64,000 nucleotides of DNA from Anaerolineales bacterium UBA5195 (lineage in GTDB: Bacteria; Chloroflexota; Anaerolineae; Anaerolineales; Villigracilaceae), in NCBI GenBank assembly GCA_002412925.1, contig DHVZ01000076.1:47572-111571 (forward strand). The letters are read 5' to 3'. This document shows positions 8,137-17,539 of the stretch, piece after piece. The first letter of the stretch is position 1. Each line of letters opens with the position of its first letter. The notes below the pieces were generated by a model. It searched no databases, was not told where the DNA came from, and saw only the letters and a list, made by a program, of their open reading frames with translations. The translations under genes and the position numbers were made by a program.

Positions 8137-10605
8137 ATGTTCCAATTCATCCTCTGGTACCTCACCATCACCCTGCTTGGCCTGCTGACTTTCCCGCTGG
8201 CCCACCGGCTCTTCCCTGCCCTCGCCGATCGCGGTTACAGCCTGAGCCGCGCGCTTGGCCTTCTGCTCTGGGGATTTGTGTTCTGGCTCTCAGTCTCGTT
8301 TGGTCTTGCGCACAACGAAGTCGGTGGATTGCTGTTTGCGCTGGCGGTGGTTATCGGGCTTTCGGGTTGGGCGCTGTGGAGTTCGGGTGATAAACCGCAG
8401 ATTGAAAACGATGGGCAATCTTCGAGGGCCTCTGGTTTAGCGACTATTCTCAACTGGGTGAAATCCAACCTGCGCCTTGTCCTTTCTGTCGAGGTTTTCT
8501 TCCTTGTCGCCTTCGCGTTCTGGGCTTTTGTGCGGGCCAACAATCCCGATACGACCGGCACTGAAAAGCCGATGGAAATCGCCTTTATCAACGCCATCTT
8601 GCGCTCGCCGACCTTCCCGCCGCATGACCCCTGGTTGAGCGGATATGGCATCTCTTACTATTATTTCGGTTATGTGTTGGCCTCCATGCTGGCGATGATT
8701 ACGGCCACCAACGGCGGCATGACTTTCAACCTGATGCTCTCGCTGGTCTTTGCGATGAGTGTCATCGGTTCGTATGGGCTGCTCTATAACCTGCTGAACG
8801 CTTATTGGTACTCTCTCGAAGAGTCAACGCGTAAACTCCAAGCTTTGCTGGGTGCATTCTTTGGCCCGCTTTTTCTCGTCATTCTCAGTAACGTGGAAGG
8901 TTTTCTCGAGCTTCTCCACGCTCATGGGGTTGGCTGGACAAATGACGGTGCAAATTTCTGGCTATGGCTAAAGATGAAAGACTTGAGCCAGGCGCCCAGC
9001 CTGCCCCTGGGCTGGAATCCGCGTTTTTGGTTCTGGTGGCGCGCTTCGCGCATCTTGCATGATTACGACCTGCGCGGAGAGTTTGTTGAAATCATCGACG
9101 AGTTCCCATTTTTCTCCTACCTGCTCGGCGACCTGCATCCGCACGTTTTAGCCATGCCTTTTGGATTGTTGGCCGCTGCGTTGGCCTTGAACCTGTACCT
9201 GGGCGGCTGGAGAGGCGAGACGAATTTTCAGGTCTTCAAGCTGCCGGTCTGCAAGGAGGGCCTCGCCCTGCTGCCAGTTGTTCTGGGTGGGCTGGCTTTC
9301 CTGAACACCTGGGATTTCCCGATCTACCTGGCAGTGGTCACAGGGGCTTTCATCCTGTCGCTTGTCAGCGAGCGCGGCTGGGATTGGGAACTGGTCGAGG
9401 ATTTTTTGAAGTTTTCCATTCCGGTGGGGCTGGCCAGCATTGCGCTGTACCTGCCATTCTATGTCAGCTTTTCTTCGCAGGCAGGCGGGGTTTTGCCAAA
9501 TGTTATCTTTCCCACCCGCGGCGCGTACATCTGGATCATGTTTGGGACACTCCTGGTGCCGCTCTTCCTGTTCCTGGGTTCGTTGCTTGGCAAGCGTGAC
9601 GCAGATTGGAAAAAAGGCTTCCTGCTGGTCATCGGTGTGACCTTGTTTCTGTGGCTCTTCTCGGCCGCGCTGGGGATTGTCGCCTCGCAGGCCGAAGCTG
9701 GGCGGGTTTTTATCTCGTCGCAAGGGATGAGTTCTACGGGTGAAGTCCTCAAAGAAGCCACCCTGCGGCGTTTTCAGTTTGGCGCAGGTTTGTTGACGCT
9801 GGTTTTGCTGGTCGGTACGGCGTTAGCTTATTTGGCGGCGGCAAAGGCCCAGGGTGAGTCCGAGGTTTCCGCCGGGCGCAACCCAACCCCATTTGTGCTG
9901 ATGTTCATCCTGTTCGGCGGATTGCTCGTCATCGCTCCCGAATTTATCTACCTGCGCGACCAGTTTGGCTCACGCATGAACACGATCTTTAAGTTTTATT
10001 ACCAGGCTTGGGCGCTCTGGTCGCTGGCGGCGGCCTTCGGATTTGTGGTGCTGGTGAAGGAACTCCGTGGAATTAAATTGGGTCTGTTTGCTGTGGCGAT
10101 GCTGCTGGTGCTGGTGGCCGGGCTGACCTACCCGATGCTTTCCCTGCCAAACAAAACGGATAACTTTAACGCTGCCAACTCAGACCGACGCACGCTGGAC
10201 GGAGCAGCCTATCTGAATCTATATTTCGCCGACGATTATGCCGCCATCCAATGGCTGACTCAGGCTCCGTTAGGGACGGTGGTTGAAGCCGTTGGGGGCA
10301 GTTATACCGAGTTCGCGCGCGTCGCCACATATTCCGGCCAGCCGACGGTGTTGGGTTGGCCGGGTCACGAAAGCCAGTGGCGGGGTGGCTATGCAGAGAT
10401 GGGTGGCCGTGCTGAAGATATCCGGATGTTATATGAAACTGGTAGTTGGAATCAGGCTGAGGTTGTTCTTAAACGATATGGGATCCGTTTTGTTTACCTT
10501 GGCCCGTTGGAATACAGAACCTACGAGGTTATCGAAGAGAAATTTGCTCGTAACCTGGCCGAAATTTATCGCCAGGGGCAGGTTGTTATTTACGAAGTGC
10601 CTTGA
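8137..10605 (+). CDS. Chlor_Arch_YYY (DUF2298) membrane protein
   Basis: The protein has 822 residues with many membrane helices. It contains the family blocks FPPHDPWLSGYGISYYYFGY near residue 170 and GDLHPHVLAMPFGLL near 330, matching the C-terminal half of the 1677-residue fusion protein upstream. The last 130 residues are soluble, with a segment (DDYAAIQWL, later VLKRYGIRFVYLGP) that parallels the fusion protein's end. I chose the ATG at 8137; a GTG at 8092 would place the start inside a perfect palindrome. The D-L-H-P-H motif may be catalytic or metal-binding, but this is inference. Neighbouring GT39-like genes suggest work on lipid-linked sugars or cell-surface glycans. Confidence 0.78.
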   Translation: MFQFILWYLTITLLGLLTFPLAHRLFPALADRGYSLSRALGLLLWGFVFWLSVSFGLAHNEVGGLLFALAVVIGLSGWALWSSGDKPQIENDGQSSRASGLATILNWVKSNLRLVLSVEVFFLVAFAFWAFVRANNPDTTGTEKPMEIAFINAILRSPTFPPHDPWLSGYGISYYYFGYVLASMLAMITATNGGMTFNLMLSLVFAMSVIGSYGLLYNLLNAYWYSLEESTRKLQALLGAFFGPLFLVILSNVEGFLELLHAHGVGWTNDGANFWLWLKMKDLSQAPSLPLGWNPRFWFWWRASRILHDYDLRGEFVEIIDEFPFFSYLLGDLHPHVLAMPFGLLAAALALNLYLGGWRGETNFQVFKLPVCKEGLALLPVVLGGLAFLNTWDFPIYLAVVTGAFILSLVSERGWDWELVEDFLKFSIPVGLASIALYLPFYVSFSSQAGGVLPNVIFPTRGAYIWIMFGTLLVPLFLFLGSLLGKRDADWKKGFLLVIGVTLFLWLFSAALGIVASQAEAGRVFISSQGMSSTGEVLKEATLRRFQFGAGLLTLVLLVGTALAYLAAAKAQGESEVSAGRNPTPFVLMFILFGGLLVIAPEFIYLRDQFGSRMNTIFKFYYQAWALWSLAAAFGFVVLVKELRGIKLGLFAVAMLLVLVAGLTYPMLSLPNKTDNFNAANSDRRTLDGAAYLNLYFADDYAAIQWLTQAPLGTVVEAVGGSYTEFARVATYSGQPTVLGWPGHESQWRGGYAEMGGRAEDIRMLYETGSWNQAEVVLKRYGIRFVYLGPLEYRTYEVIEEKFARNLAEIYRQGQVVIYEVP

Positions 10606-10654
10606 TTTATCCTGTTTATTTCCGGCTCTTTGGGAGAATCTCCGTGGTAGAACC

Positions 10655-10706
10655 CCGCATATTGGGATGTAAGCGTGCGTACGCACGCTTACATCCCAAT
10701 ATGCGG
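10655..10706. repeat. 52-bp perfect palindrome
   Basis: The 26-nt arm at 10655-10680 is followed without a loop by its exact reverse complement at 10681-10706; the centre reads AAGCGTGCGTACGCACGCTT. It lies 49 bp after a stop codon in a gene-free gap. There is no T-run, so a simple rho-independent terminator is not the obvious reading. Confidence 0.9.
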
Positions 10707-10770
10707 CACTCTTCGCGGAAAATCCTGGAGACTCTCATATCGCTCCCCAAAGGGCGTTGGGAAAGTAGGT

Positions 10771-10776
10771 TAAAAT
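10771..10776 (+). promoter_or_regulatory. Candidate -10 element of a leaderless transcript
   Basis: TAAAAT ends 7 nt before the ATG at 10784, so transcription would begin at or next to the start codon. No ribosome binding site is seen in the gap. Confidence 0.4.
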
Positions 10777-10783
10777 ACATCCC

Positions 10784-12517
10784 ATGACGGAATCTTCCCG
10801 AGAACGCAATCTTGAATTTGGATTTTTCGCGCTGGCTTTTGGACTGGCGCTGGTGCTGCGTTTGCTGCGCCTGGGCGAGTTGCCGCTTGCCGATAGCGAG
10901 GCCCTCTGGGCCATGCAGGCCTTTGACCTGACAAAAGGCTTGCGCCCTGAGATCGGCGCCCAGCCCGCCTATGTGATTTTGACCGCGCTATCATTTTTTG
11001 TTTTGCAGGCCAGTGATTTTGCTGCCCGCTTGATTCCAGCCCTGTTTGGCGCAGCCCTGACGATTACCCCGTTTTATTTCCGCGACCGGCTGGGCAGAAA
11101 ACCGGCCATCGTGTTGGCGTTTTTCGTGGCCTTTGACCCGGGCTTGCTGGCGCTTTCCCGGTTGGCCGGCAGCCCTGTGATTGCGCTTACCGCCCTGCTG
11201 TTTGCCTGGGGCCTTTGGCGTGCAGGAAATGCTCGCGTGGCTGGGGTTTGGGCCGGGATTGCCTTGCTGGGCGGGCCGCAGGTTTGGGCAGGCGTGCTCG
11301 GCCTGGCAGTTGTTTCAGGATTTTTGCGCGGGAACTTCACGGAAGCAAATATTGTTGGGGCTGGACCATTCGATCGCAAAGCCGCCCTGACTTGCGCCGT
11401 TTTTGCTGCCGGGACATATGTTCTGCTGGGAAGTTTTTTCCTACTTGCTACGGGCGGTTTGAGCGCCGGGCTGGCGGCCATCCCCGCTTATTTCGGCGGA
11501 TGGCTCGATTTTTCAGATGTTCCTGGCTGGCGCCTGCTCGTTGGACTGGCTGCCTACGAGTTTTTTGCCCTCCTGCTGGCGATTGCCGGGCTGGTGCGCG
11601 GTATCATCCGACGCGACGCGCTGGTCATCTCGCTGGGTATCTGGCTGGCGGTGGCCCTCGTGTTGGCCCTGGCCTATCCTTCGCGCCAGGTGGCTGACCT
11701 GGGCTGGGCGCTGATTCCACTTTTGGCGTTGGCTGCATTGGAAGTCTCCAGTCACCTCATCCCTCCCCAGGACGGTGTCTGGGAGACCATTGGCATGGCG
11801 ATTTTTACGCTTGCCATCCTGGTCTTTATCTGCATGAACTATACAACGATTGCGCTGGTTTCTTCGAATTCAGATGCTGTTGTCAGGACTCTTGGCCCCA
11901 TCCAATTGACCAACTCGCAGCTCTATTGGGGTATGCTGGTTGTCTCGCTTGTCTTGCTTGGCGCCAGTATCGTGATGGTGGCCTATGGCTGGTCTCTCCT
12001 GGTTGCCATACAGGGCGGCGTGTGGGGTACTCTGGTTGTGCTTTCAGTGTGTTCACTCAGTGTTGCGTTCGCGTCTGCAGGCCTGCGCACATACCGAACT
12101 GTCGAAATGTGGACGGTTGGCCCGCACACCAGGCAGGCTGAAGCCTTGGTCAGGCAGATGGATGACCTTTCCCGGGGAAGAACCGGGGTCAAAGCTTCCG
12201 TGGATGTCACCATTGCCGGGCTCGATTCGCCCTCTTTGCGCTGGGTATTGCGGGACTGGCCTGTCACGCAGGCTTCCGGGCTGGTTGTCCCTGGTGTTCC
12301 ATCCATGATCATTGGCTCAGATCAAATTTTTCATCCTGAGATTGAATCCACTTATCGTGGGCAGGAATTTACCTGGCGCACAGTTCCTGCCTGGAATCAG
12401 AGTTTTCCGGCTGATTGGCTGCGTTGGACCATCCTGCACGAATTTCCACAGGGGCATGAGAAGATCATCCTGTGGACGCGCAGCGATGTTTTTATCGATT
12501 CGCAGAATAATCAATGA
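10784..12517 (+). CDS. GT39-like multi-membrane protein
   Basis: The 577-residue protein starts with a short charged tail and a helix, then LGELPLADSEALWAMQAFDL, the acidic first loop seen in many GT39/PMT-type membrane glycosyltransferases. About ten further hydrophobic segments follow, and the last 130 residues are soluble. The overall layout matches the GT-C proteins upstream, but no diagnostic motif beyond the acidic loop is visible, so the assignment is at superfamily level. It is separated from the preceding gene by a gap with a 52-bp palindrome and appears to have its own promoter. cmk follows 50 bp downstream. Confidence 0.6.
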   Translation: MTESSRERNLEFGFFALAFGLALVLRLLRLGELPLADSEALWAMQAFDLTKGLRPEIGAQPAYVILTALSFFVLQASDFAARLIPALFGAALTITPFYFRDRLGRKPAIVLAFFVAFDPGLLALSRLAGSPVIALTALLFAWGLWRAGNARVAGVWAGIALLGGPQVWAGVLGLAVVSGFLRGNFTEANIVGAGPFDRKAALTCAVFAAGTYVLLGSFFLLATGGLSAGLAAIPAYFGGWLDFSDVPGWRLLVGLAAYEFFALLLAIAGLVRGIIRRDALVISLGIWLAVALVLALAYPSRQVADLGWALIPLLALAALEVSSHLIPPQDGVWETIGMAIFTLAILVFICMNYTTIALVSSNSDAVVRTLGPIQLTNSQLYWGMLVVSLVLLGASIVMVAYGWSLLVAIQGGVWGTLVVLSVCSLSVAFASAGLRTYRTVEMWTVGPHTRQAEALVRQMDDLSRGRTGVKASVDVTIAGLDSPSLRWVLRDWPVTQASGLVVPGVPSMIIGSDQIFHPEIESTYRGQEFTWRTVPAWNQSFPADWLRWTILHEFPQGHEKIILWTRSDVFIDSQNNQ

Positions 12518-12567
12518 TACATAACCCCGTTTTTACTTAAAACCCATTGAAAGGTTGAATTTCGCGC

Positions 12568-13248
12568 ATGACACTCCCCTCGATTGTCGCAATTGATGGC
12601 CCGGCGGCTTCTGGAAAATCCACGCTGGGTTTTCGCCTGGCCGAATCGCTTGGTTATCTGTATTTTGATACTGGCCTGATGTACCGCGCTGTTACCTGGC
12701 TGGCGCTCAACCGCGGCATCAATATTCAAGATGCGGCCTCGGTCACTCGCCTTGCTGAAGACGTTCCCATTGAAGTTGCGCCTCCATCCCTTGAAGATGG
12801 CCGTCCCTGCGATGTGGTTGTCGATGGCCACGACATTACCTGGGATATCCGCAAGCCCGAGGTGGAGAGCAATGTTTCGGCAGTCTCTGCTTATCCCGGC
12901 GTTCGCAAAGCGCTGACCCTCCAACAGCGCCGCATTGGATTGCGCGGGCGCGTGGTCATGGTTGGGCGCGATATTGGCACTGTGGTCTTGCCGGAAGCCG
13001 ATTTGAAAATTTATCTGGATGCTTCCCCTGAAGAACGCGCCCGCCGTCGTTATGATGAAATTATCAATCGCGGCGGCAAGGCCAGCTATGATGACATCCT
13101 GTCAAAGATGATTGAGCGAGACCGGATCGATTCCACCCGCGCCATTGCCCCGCTCAAACCGGCCGCTGACGCCATTATCCTGGATTCTGACCGCCTCGAT
13201 GCCGATGCAGTCTTCGAAAAAGCCTATGATCTGTGCGCCGGTCAATGA
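12568..13248 (+). CDS. cmk: Cytidylate kinase
   Basis: Cmk transfers phosphate from ATP to CMP or dCMP in pyrimidine nucleotide supply. The 226-residue product begins IVAIDGPAASGKSTLG, the family's P-loop, followed by YFDTGLMYRAVTWLAL, which binds the nucleotide. VVMVGRDIGTVVLPEADLKIYLDAS is interrupted by no gap and is typical of the family, and EERARRRYDE is the lid region. Length is normal. The ATG follows an AAAGG about 12 nt upstream. The stop lies in a small hairpin (13244-13266), and a PlsC-like gene follows 25 bp later, a pairing seen in many bacteria. Confidence 0.96.
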   Translation: MTLPSIVAIDGPAASGKSTLGFRLAESLGYLYFDTGLMYRAVTWLALNRGINIQDAASVTRLAEDVPIEVAPPSLEDGRPCDVVVDGHDITWDIRKPEVESNVSAVSAYPGVRKALTLQQRRIGLRGRVVMVGRDIGTVVLPEADLKIYLDASPEERARRRYDEIINRGGKASYDDILSKMIERDRIDSTRAIAPLKPAADAIILDSDRLDADAVFEKAYDLCAGQ

Positions 13249-13266
13249 GACCGGACTGGTCTCATT
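13244..13266 (+). terminator. Short hairpin over the cmk stop codon
   Basis: AATGAGACC and GGTCTCATT form a perfect 9-bp stem with a 5-nt loop. No T-run follows, so it may only slow or protect the transcript rather than end it. Confidence 0.35.
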
Positions 13267-13273
13267 ATAGGAT

Positions 13274-13975
13274 ATGGCCGAACAATTCGAGATGACCTAT
13301 CGCGTCCCATTGCGGAACCGTGTTGCCCGCCGGATACTGAAACCCACATTCCAGGGGATCTTCCACCTGTTGGCCAATATTAAGGTAACGGGCAGGGAAA
13401 ATGTCCCGTTTGGCAAGCCCTATCTTGCTGCGATCAATCACATCTCGCTCTTTGATCCGCCTTTTGCGCTGACATTCTGGCCGGAGATGATTGAAGCGAT
13501 GGGCGCCAGTACCATCTGGGAAAAACCCGGGCAGGCACAGTTGGCCCGCATGTTTCACGCCATCCCGGTGCATCGCGGTGATTACGACCGGGCCTTATTT
13601 GATAAAGTCTTGAGGGTTTTGCGTTCAGGTCATCCGTTATTGATTGCCCCGGAGGGGACACGCTCTCATCGCGAGGAGATGGGTTGCGCCCGCCCAGGGA
13701 TTGCTTTTATTATCGAGAAATCTCGGGTTCCTGTTTTGCCGGTCGGCATTGTTGGGACGACGGATGATTTTTTCAAGAAAGCCATCCGTGTGGAACGCCG
13801 TACGCTTGAACTGCGTATTGGGAAACCTGTCATCTTGCCAGAAGTGGAAGGCAAGGGGGATGAGCGGCACGCGGCGCGCCAGCGTAATGCCGATCTGGTG
13901 ATGGCGCATATTGCCGGTTTATTACCGGAACAATATCGAGGTTATTACGCCGGCATGGCGGTTGAGCCGCGCTAG
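13274..13975 (+). CDS. 1-acyl-glycerol-3-phosphate acyltransferase (PlsC-like)
   Basis: The 233-residue protein has the two acyltransferase signatures: AAINHISLFDPPFA (the NHxxxxD catalytic motif, near residue 57) and IAPEGTRSHREEM (the EGTRS phosphate-binding motif, near residue 120). PlsC enzymes acylate lysophosphatidic acid to phosphatidic acid at the inner membrane face. VPVLPVGIVGT is also characteristic. Lysophospholipid acyltransferases of other substrates share these motifs, so the exact acceptor is not certain. Its position just after cmk is common in bacterial genomes. The ATG at 13274 is preceded by GGAT only, a weak binding site. Confidence 0.88.
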   Translation: MAEQFEMTYRVPLRNRVARRILKPTFQGIFHLLANIKVTGRENVPFGKPYLAAINHISLFDPPFALTFWPEMIEAMGASTIWEKPGQAQLARMFHAIPVHRGDYDRALFDKVLRVLRSGHPLLIAPEGTRSHREEMGCARPGIAFIIEKSRVPVLPVGIVGTTDDFFKKAIRVERRTLELRIGKPVILPEVEGKGDERHAARQRNADLVMAHIAGLLPEQYRGYYAGMAVEPR

Positions 13976-14040
13976 CGCCCTGCACCCCACAAGGCCGCGG
14001 GTAGATCCAGGTATGTAAGCGCGTGATTTGACGATGCTCA

Positions 14041-14049
14041 TGCTATAAT
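14041..14049 (+). promoter_or_regulatory. Extended -10 promoter
   Basis: TGCTATAAT is a textbook extended -10 (TGnTATAAT). It lies 38 nt before the ATG of the sensor kinase. No good -35 at 16-18 nt spacing is present, which fits an extended -10 promoter. Confidence 0.6.
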
Positions 14050-14087
14050 GATTTCAGCTTGGCAAGCTTCTCGCATCGATCCCAGTT

Positions 14088-17000
14088 ATGGAAATCATCC
14101 TCTGGTTGTTTGATACCTATCCCGCCCCGGTCTGGCCAGCTTCCATTGTTGGCTGGCTGGGGTGGTTTGTTTTCCTTGGGCTGGTGATCGGGTTGACCCG
14201 TTCCTGGCGACAGATTCAGTTGCCTTGGGACGGTCGTAGCTGGGGGATTTTTGCAGCACTTTTTATCTTGGCAATCCTTTCTACTTTGATCTTTGGGATT
14301 CGTTTTCCGGTGGGGACTGCGCTGCCCCAGCCAAATCTTCCCTTGAATCCGCGCGGCCCGGCTCTCATGTTTCTATCAGCGCTGCCAATCATGCTGGCGG
14401 GTGGTCTTCTTGGGCCGATTGCGGCGGCGATCTTGGGTTTCCTGGCCGGGATTTTACGTTTTTTCTGGGATACACACAGTATCTTTACCTCCCTCGAACT
14501 GGCGCTCATCGGAATCTTGTTCAGCATCGCGGTACGTCAACGTTACCGCACACCCCTTTTTAGCCTGTTGCGCGAGCCATTGGCAGTGGCATTTGTTTTA
14601 GCATTTATTTATGTGCCGGTTTTTATCATTGATTCTTTCTTGGCCTCCTCAGGGGCCATGGAAGATAGGCTGATTTATGCGCTCTCGGGCTTGGCCAATT
14701 CTGTTTTTGCCAGGGGAGGAGAATTAATTCTTGCGGGCTTGTTTGCGCAGGTTCTGGTCTTTGCTTTTCCGGCTCCCTGGGGACGCCGGTTGCCCTTGCA
14801 GCCATCGCCGGTGGAGCGCAGCCTTGAAGCGCGGTTCCTGTTCGGCACTGGGACTTTGATCATTCTCCTCCTGCTTGCTTTGCTGGTTGGGGATTGGGTC
14901 GTGGCTGGGAAGGCGGCCCGCGATATGTTGCACAATCGCCTGAAGGGTACCGCAGAACTCGCCTCCCAGAGTGTGCCATTTTTCCTGGAGACGGGCCAGA
15001 ACCTGGCAGTCCAAATCTCGCAGCGGCCCGAGCTCGTGACCACATCTGGCGCTGAATTGACCGCCGCACTCGGCCAGCAGATTCGCGCGGTGCCTTATTT
15101 TAACCAATTGATTGTCTTCGACAGCGCCAAACGAGTCGTTGGCGCTTATCCATCAGTTGGTGATTTGTCACTGAACCTTTCCCCTGACGAAAATAATGGG
15201 TTGGATCTTGCCTTTGGCGAAGTCCTAAGCCAGTCTTACAGCATCCCGCCTTCGCAGCAGGGTCAACCGGCCCGGGTGTCTTTTATCATTGCGATGCTTG
15301 ATTCAGCCACCGGCCAGCCAGGGCGCGCGTTGGTCGCCCGCACAGATTTGGCAACCAATCCATTTACCCAGCCGCTCATCACCAGCTTGAAATCCATCTC
15401 GGAACCTGAACTGGGCGGGAGTGGGATCTTATTGGATGAAAACGGGCGCATTCTCTATCATCCTGTCTTTACACAGGTTATGAGCCAATACTCCGGCCAG
15501 CGGACAACCGAAGCAGCATTTTTTGATGAGACTGCCCCCACCGGGACACAAAACCTCGTCTATTACCAGCCGGTGATCGGGCGAGCCTGGGCGGTGGTAC
15601 TGACCGTCCCTGCCCAGAAGGCCCAACAACTTGCGCTGACCATTGCTGCGCCGCTTTCGGTCATGATTGTGCTGCTTGCCCTGATTGCGCTGGTTGCCTT
15701 GAGCGTAGGCTTGAAGACCATTACCACTTCCCTGCAAACCCTGGCCACTGAGGCGGTGCGAATCGCTCAGGGCCAGCTTGACCATGCTTTGACCATTGAG
15801 GGCGTTGACGAAGTTGGACAATTACGCCGCGCCTTCGAACAGATGCGCGTAAGTTTGCAAGCGCGTCTCGAGGAACTTAACCGCTTCCTGCTCGTCAGCC
15901 AGGGGGTTGCCTCCAGCCTCGATATGCAGGATGCCGCCCAGCCCGTGATGGAGGCGGTGCTGGCTACCGGCGCAAGCGCTGTCCGTGTGGTCATGCTGCC
16001 ATTCGACGAGGAGGCTGAGTTAGGACAAACAGCGATTTATGCTCTTGGGCCCTGCAAAGACCAATATGCCTACCTTGACGAACAAGTGATGGCGCTGGCC
16101 CAACGACAGGATCGCCTGGTGCTCACCAATATTGCCCGTTCGCGCGGGCTGGAGCTTGACTCTGGGAAAACAAACCCCGCTTCACTTCTCGCGATTTCCC
16201 TGCGGCATGAAAATAGGAATTATGGTGTTTTGTGGGCTGGATATGATCAGTCGCGCCTGTTCTCAGAAACGGATGTGCGCTTCCTGACCACCTTGGCTGG
16301 ACAGGCCGCGCTGGCGGCTTCTAACAATCACTTATTCCGTTCTGCCGAAGTGGGGCGTCAACGGCTGGCGGCGATTCTGGCTTCCACCCCCGATCCTGTT
16401 TTGGTGATCGACCAGTTTAATCACCTGCTGTTGGCCAACCCGGCCGCCTGGCAGGTGCTTGGCGCTGAAATTGGTGTTGGCGAAGGCCAGCCAATTGAGA
16501 AGGTGGTCAGCCAGAAACCCCTGCTCGATATTTTGCAGGCCTCCTCGCCTGATATCCTCTCCACCGAAGTGGCTTTACCCAATGGACAGGTTTATCTTGC
16601 AACTGCCTCGCCGGTTGTGGCCGATGGCCGCCCGGTGGGGCGCGTCTGCATCTTGCGCGATGTAACCCACTTCAAAGAGCTGGACATAATGAAGACCGAA
16701 TTTGTCAGCACGGTGAGCCACGACCTGCGCTCGCCGCTGACGTTGATGCGCGGCTATGCCACCATGCTCGAAATGGTCGGTGCTCTCAACGAACAGCAGC
16801 AGGGCTATGTCAAGAAAATCATCTTTGGTGTGGAGAACATGTCACGTCTGGTGAACAACCTGCTCGACCTGGGACGTGTGGAAGCCGGGGTGGGCTTGCA
16901 GTTGGAAACTACCCCCTTATACGATCTTGTCGAACGGGTTACAGCACCTTTGCAGATGCAGGCAGCGCAGAAAAATATTGAACTAAAGGTGGAGACACCG

Positions 17001-17372
17001 ATAAACACCATGCCCTTGATTGAAGCTGATACTGCCTTGTTCCAACAGGCGATGTACAACCTTGTTGAAAATGCCATCAAATATACTCCCCAGGGTGGGC
17101 AGGTGGATGTGCGCTTGAAAATTGTCGGTGATGGGATGTTGTTCGAAGTTCAGGATAGCGGAATCGGTATTACGCCAATTGACCAGCCGCGGCTGTTCGA
17201 GAAATTCTATCGCGGTGGGCAGCGCGAGGCTCGCGAACAAAAAGGCTCCGGCTTGGGATTGGCAATCGTTAAATCGATTGCTGAAAGGCACGGTGGCAAA
17301 GTCTGGCTGGAAAGCGAACTGGGGAAAGGCAGCACCTTCTTCCTCCAAGTGCCGCTGCACCAGCCAAAATGA
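14088..17372 (+). CDS. Membrane sensor histidine kinase (CACHE-like, HAMP, GAF, PAS)
   Basis: The 1094-residue protein has about eight membrane helices in residues 1-240, a helix near 255-278, an external sensing region of about 240 residues, a helix near 525-545, then HAMP (TITTSLQTLATEAVRIAQGQ), a GAF-like domain (about 610-760), a PAS domain (about 765-865), and the kinase core. The phospho-accepting His is residue 878 in VSTVSHDLRSPLTLMRGY; the N box is NLVENAIKYTPQGG, and the G boxes are DSGIGI and GSGLGLAIV. It should autophosphorylate and pass phosphate to a response regulator, but none lies next to it. The first membrane block resembles MASE or 5TM-type sensor modules; that is a guess. 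Confidence 0.88.
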   Translation: MEIILWLFDTYPAPVWPASIVGWLGWFVFLGLVIGLTRSWRQIQLPWDGRSWGIFAALFILAILSTLIFGIRFPVGTALPQPNLPLNPRGPALMFLSALPIMLAGGLLGPIAAAILGFLAGILRFFWDTHSIFTSLELALIGILFSIAVRQRYRTPLFSLLREPLAVAFVLAFIYVPVFIIDSFLASSGAMEDRLIYALSGLANSVFARGGELILAGLFAQVLVFAFPAPWGRRLPLQPSPVERSLEARFLFGTGTLIILLLLALLVGDWVVAGKAARDMLHNRLKGTAELASQSVPFFLETGQNLAVQISQRPELVTTSGAELTAALGQQIRAVPYFNQLIVFDSAKRVVGAYPSVGDLSLNLSPDENNGLDLAFGEVLSQSYSIPPSQQGQPARVSFIIAMLDSATGQPGRALVARTDLATNPFTQPLITSLKSISEPELGGSGILLDENGRILYHPVFTQVMSQYSGQRTTEAAFFDETAPTGTQNLVYYQPVIGRAWAVVLTVPAQKAQQLALTIAAPLSVMIVLLALIALVALSVGLKTITTSLQTLATEAVRIAQGQLDHALTIEGVDEVGQLRRAFEQMRVSLQARLEELNRFLLVSQGVASSLDMQDAAQPVMEAVLATGASAVRVVMLPFDEEAELGQTAIYALGPCKDQYAYLDEQVMALAQRQDRLVLTNIARSRGLELDSGKTNPASLLAISLRHENRNYGVLWAGYDQSRLFSETDVRFLTTLAGQAALAASNNHLFRSAEVGRQRLAAILASTPDPVLVIDQFNHLLLANPAAWQVLGAEIGVGEGQPIEKVVSQKPLLDILQASSPDILSTEVALPNGQVYLATASPVVADGRPVGRVCILRDVTHFKELDIMKTEFVSTVSHDLRSPLTLMRGYATMLEMVGALNEQQQGYVKKIIFGVENMSRLVNNLLDLGRVEAGVGLQLETTPLYDLVERVTAPLQMQAAQKNIELKVETPINTMPLIEADTALFQQAMYNLVENAIKYTPQGGQVDVRLKIVGDGMLFEVQDSGIGITPIDQPRLFEKFYRGGQREAREQKGSGLGLAIVKSIAERHGGKVWLESELGKGSTFFLQVPLHQPK

Positions 17373-17465
17373 ATCTCCAGACTACGCTTCGAAGACGGTA
17401 ACAACCACAAAACACCGCAAAACCAAGCCGCAAAACTAAGCCTTTTAGATTCGACAACTTTACGT

Positions 17466-17507
17466 TATAATACCGTGCCGTTCAATGCCTTGAGCGGCGT
17501 ACTTTTT
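17466..17507 (+). promoter_or_regulatory. rpmH promoter and 5' leader hairpin
   Basis: TATAAT lies at 17466-17471, predicting a transcript start near 17478. The transcript would start at a stem-loop (17477-17498; arms GCCGTTCAA and TTGAGCGGC, one G-U pair) followed by a run of five T at 17503-17507. It could protect the 5' end or act as a leader attenuator. Only the -10 and the pairing are seen; function is inference. Confidence 0.5.
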
Positions 17508-17539
17508 GTTATTATCACTGTTTAATGAGGTAACAGAGA

